A DNA stretch of 6,380 nt from Bryobacterales bacterium. GTDB lineage: Bacteria; Acidobacteriota; Terriglobia; Bryobacterales; Bryobacteraceae. The translations under genes and the position numbers were made by a program. This document shows, in pieces, positions 5,461 to 6,380 of the stretch; position 1 is the first letter of the stretch; every line of letters begins with the position of its first letter. The DNA is taken from positions 2,094 through 8,473 of the forward strand of contig PLGA01000453.1 of NCBI GenBank assembly GCA_003139735.1, read 5' to 3'. The notes under the pieces were generated by a model. It saw only the letters and a list, made by a program, of their open reading frames with translations. It made no database searches and was not told the DNA's origin.

Positions 5461-6380
5461 ATGCGTTCACTGACAGCCTTACTCCTGGCATCCGCCGCGC
5501 TGGCTTGCGCCGAAGACCACCCCATGACGCTCCGGCAGGCGGTGGAGACGGCATTAAAACAGAACTCCGATATTATGTTATCCCGCCTCGATGAGGAAAA
5601 GGCGGCGCAAGCCGTGCGGGTGGCGAAGGACCCGTTCGTACCGCGCATCGTGGTCGGCAGCGGGCTGGCCTATACGAACGGATTTCCGATGAGCATCGAA
5701 GGCTCGGCGCCGACCGTCTTGCAGACGAACGCCGTTGCGTCTATTTTCAACCGCCCGCAGAGGCTGGCCGTCTCGCAGGCGAAAGAGGATGCGCGCGGCG
5801 CTTCCCTCTCCACCGAGGCCAAGCGCGCCGAGGTGGCGTTCCGCACGGCTTCGTTATATCTCGATGCCGGCCGCGCCGTTCGCATCGGGGAGCTGGCGCG
5901 GAAGGACGCCTCCAGTCTGCAGCAAGTGCTGGAAACCGTCCGCGCGCAGGTGCAGGAAGGCCGCGCGCTGCCGCTCGCCGAAAAGCAGGCGGCGTACAAC
6001 GTGGCGCGCGCCGCCGCCCTGGCCGACGGATTGACGGACGATCGAGCCGCCGCGGAAACCTCGCTGGCCATAGCGCTCGGCCTTTCGGCGGAGGACCGCA
6101 TCGTCCCGCTGGAAGAGGACGCGCCGGCCCTGGCGCTGCCGGATTCCGAGGAATTGGCCGTCCAGACCGCCCTCCAATCCAACCTCGATATCCGCCAACT
6201 GGACTCGCAGATCGCTTCCAAGGAACTCGAAATGCGCGGGCAGAAAGCCGCGCGACTGCCGCACGCCGACCTGGTTGCGCAATACGGAATGCTCGCCAAG
6301 TTCAATAACTACGAGCAGTACTTTCAGAGGTTCCAGCGGAACAACGGGCAACTCGGGGTGTCCTTGCAGTGGCCGCTATT
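5461..6380 (+). CDS. TolC-family outer-membrane efflux protein, N-terminal part (cut by window edge)
   Basis: Outer-membrane channel component of a tripartite efflux or type I secretion system, forming a trimeric barrel with a long periplasmic helical tunnel. About 306 codons are present and the frame is open at the right edge, so roughly a third of a typical 420-480-residue protein is missing. Residues 1-17 form a signal peptide (MRSLTALLLASAALACA). Next comes MTLRQAVETALKQNSDI, the usual first OEP-repeat helix, then a first strand region with GSGLAYTNGFPM. Long Ala/Glu/Arg-rich helices follow (about 98-215). The second repeat begins at LAVQTALQSNLDIRQLDSQIASKELEMRGQKAARLPHADL, the hallmark internal duplication of this family. 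A cysteine at residue 16 (ALAC) might make it a lipoprotein, as in OprM-like members. An in-frame ATG at 5395 would add 22 residues before the signal peptide, so 5461 is preferred. Partner pump genes are expected to the right. Confidence 0.92.
   Translation, partial: MRSLTALLLASAALACAEDHPMTLRQAVETALKQNSDIMLSRLDEEKAAQAVRVAKDPFVPRIVVGSGLAYTNGFPMSIEGSAPTVLQTNAVASIFNRPQRLAVSQAKEDARGASLSTEAKRAEVAFRTASLYLDAGRAVRIGELARKDASSLQQVLETVRAQVQEGRALPLAEKQAAYNVARAAALADGLTDDRAAAETSLAIALGLSAEDRIVPLEEDAPALALPDSEELAVQTALQSNLDIRQLDSQIASKELEMRGQKAARLPHADLVAQYGMLAKFNNYEQYFQRFQRNNGQLGVSLQWPL

Noticed and set aside
5670..6351. Leftward open frames opposite the TolC-family gene (211 and 165 codons)
   Set aside because: Both are antisense to a frame with clear TolC-family repeats; their Ser/Arg/Ala-rich or Arg/Gly-rich translations match nothing I recognise.
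490..6380. The ABC genes and the TolC-family gene as parts of one tripartite exporter
   Set aside because: They lie about 4 kb apart on opposite strands with unrelated genes between them, and no membrane-fusion protein gene is present in the window.

Overview
The window reads as high-GC, densely coding chromosomal DNA from a soil-type bacterium of the Acidobacteriota, most likely near Bryobacterales / Candidatus Solibacter. This is inferred from gene content: a roughly 1000-residue TonB-dependent receptor with an N-terminal carboxypeptidase-regulatory-like domain, a small MTPEDRF-type coiled-coil protein, and an exported CxxCH plus helix-hairpin-helix protein, all of styles I associate with that phylum. 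No rRNA, tRNA, CRISPR array, transposase, integrase or phage gene was seen, so there is no sign of an island.

Layout. Positions 1-1696 hold a leftward three-gene operon read from high to low coordinates: a small predicted coiled-coil protein, an ABC-2-type transporter ATPase four bases downstream, and an ABC-2-type permease overlapping the ATPase by 8 bases and running off the left edge. An 84-base divergent gap (1697-1780) carries a C8/G8 tract and two overlapping, mutually exclusive hairpins. Positions 1781-2254 (rightward) encode an exported protein joining a c-type haem motif to a ComEA-like DNA-binding fold. It converges on a long leftward TonB-dependent receptor gene (2305-5331); the 50 bases between them hold a perfect 9-bp inverted repeat. 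A 129-base divergent gap (5332-5460) separates the receptor from a rightward TolC-family outer-membrane factor (5461 to the right edge, incomplete).

How the genes may work together. The ATPase and permease should form one inner-membrane ABC exporter or drug/lipid efflux pump, with the coiled-coil protein as a co-translated partner of unknown role. The TolC-like protein probably belongs to an efflux system whose remaining parts lie to the right of the window; nothing here ties it to the ABC genes about 4 kb away on the other strand. The receptor gene has no local partner that reveals its ligand.

Most of this is ordinary core or envelope gene content. The items most worth a second look are the haem/HhH fusion protein, the coiled-coil gene coupled to the ABC operon, the competing hairpins in the first divergent gap, and a TACAAT element placed so that the TolC-family transcript could be leaderless. 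I do not see convincing evidence for a wholly new system.
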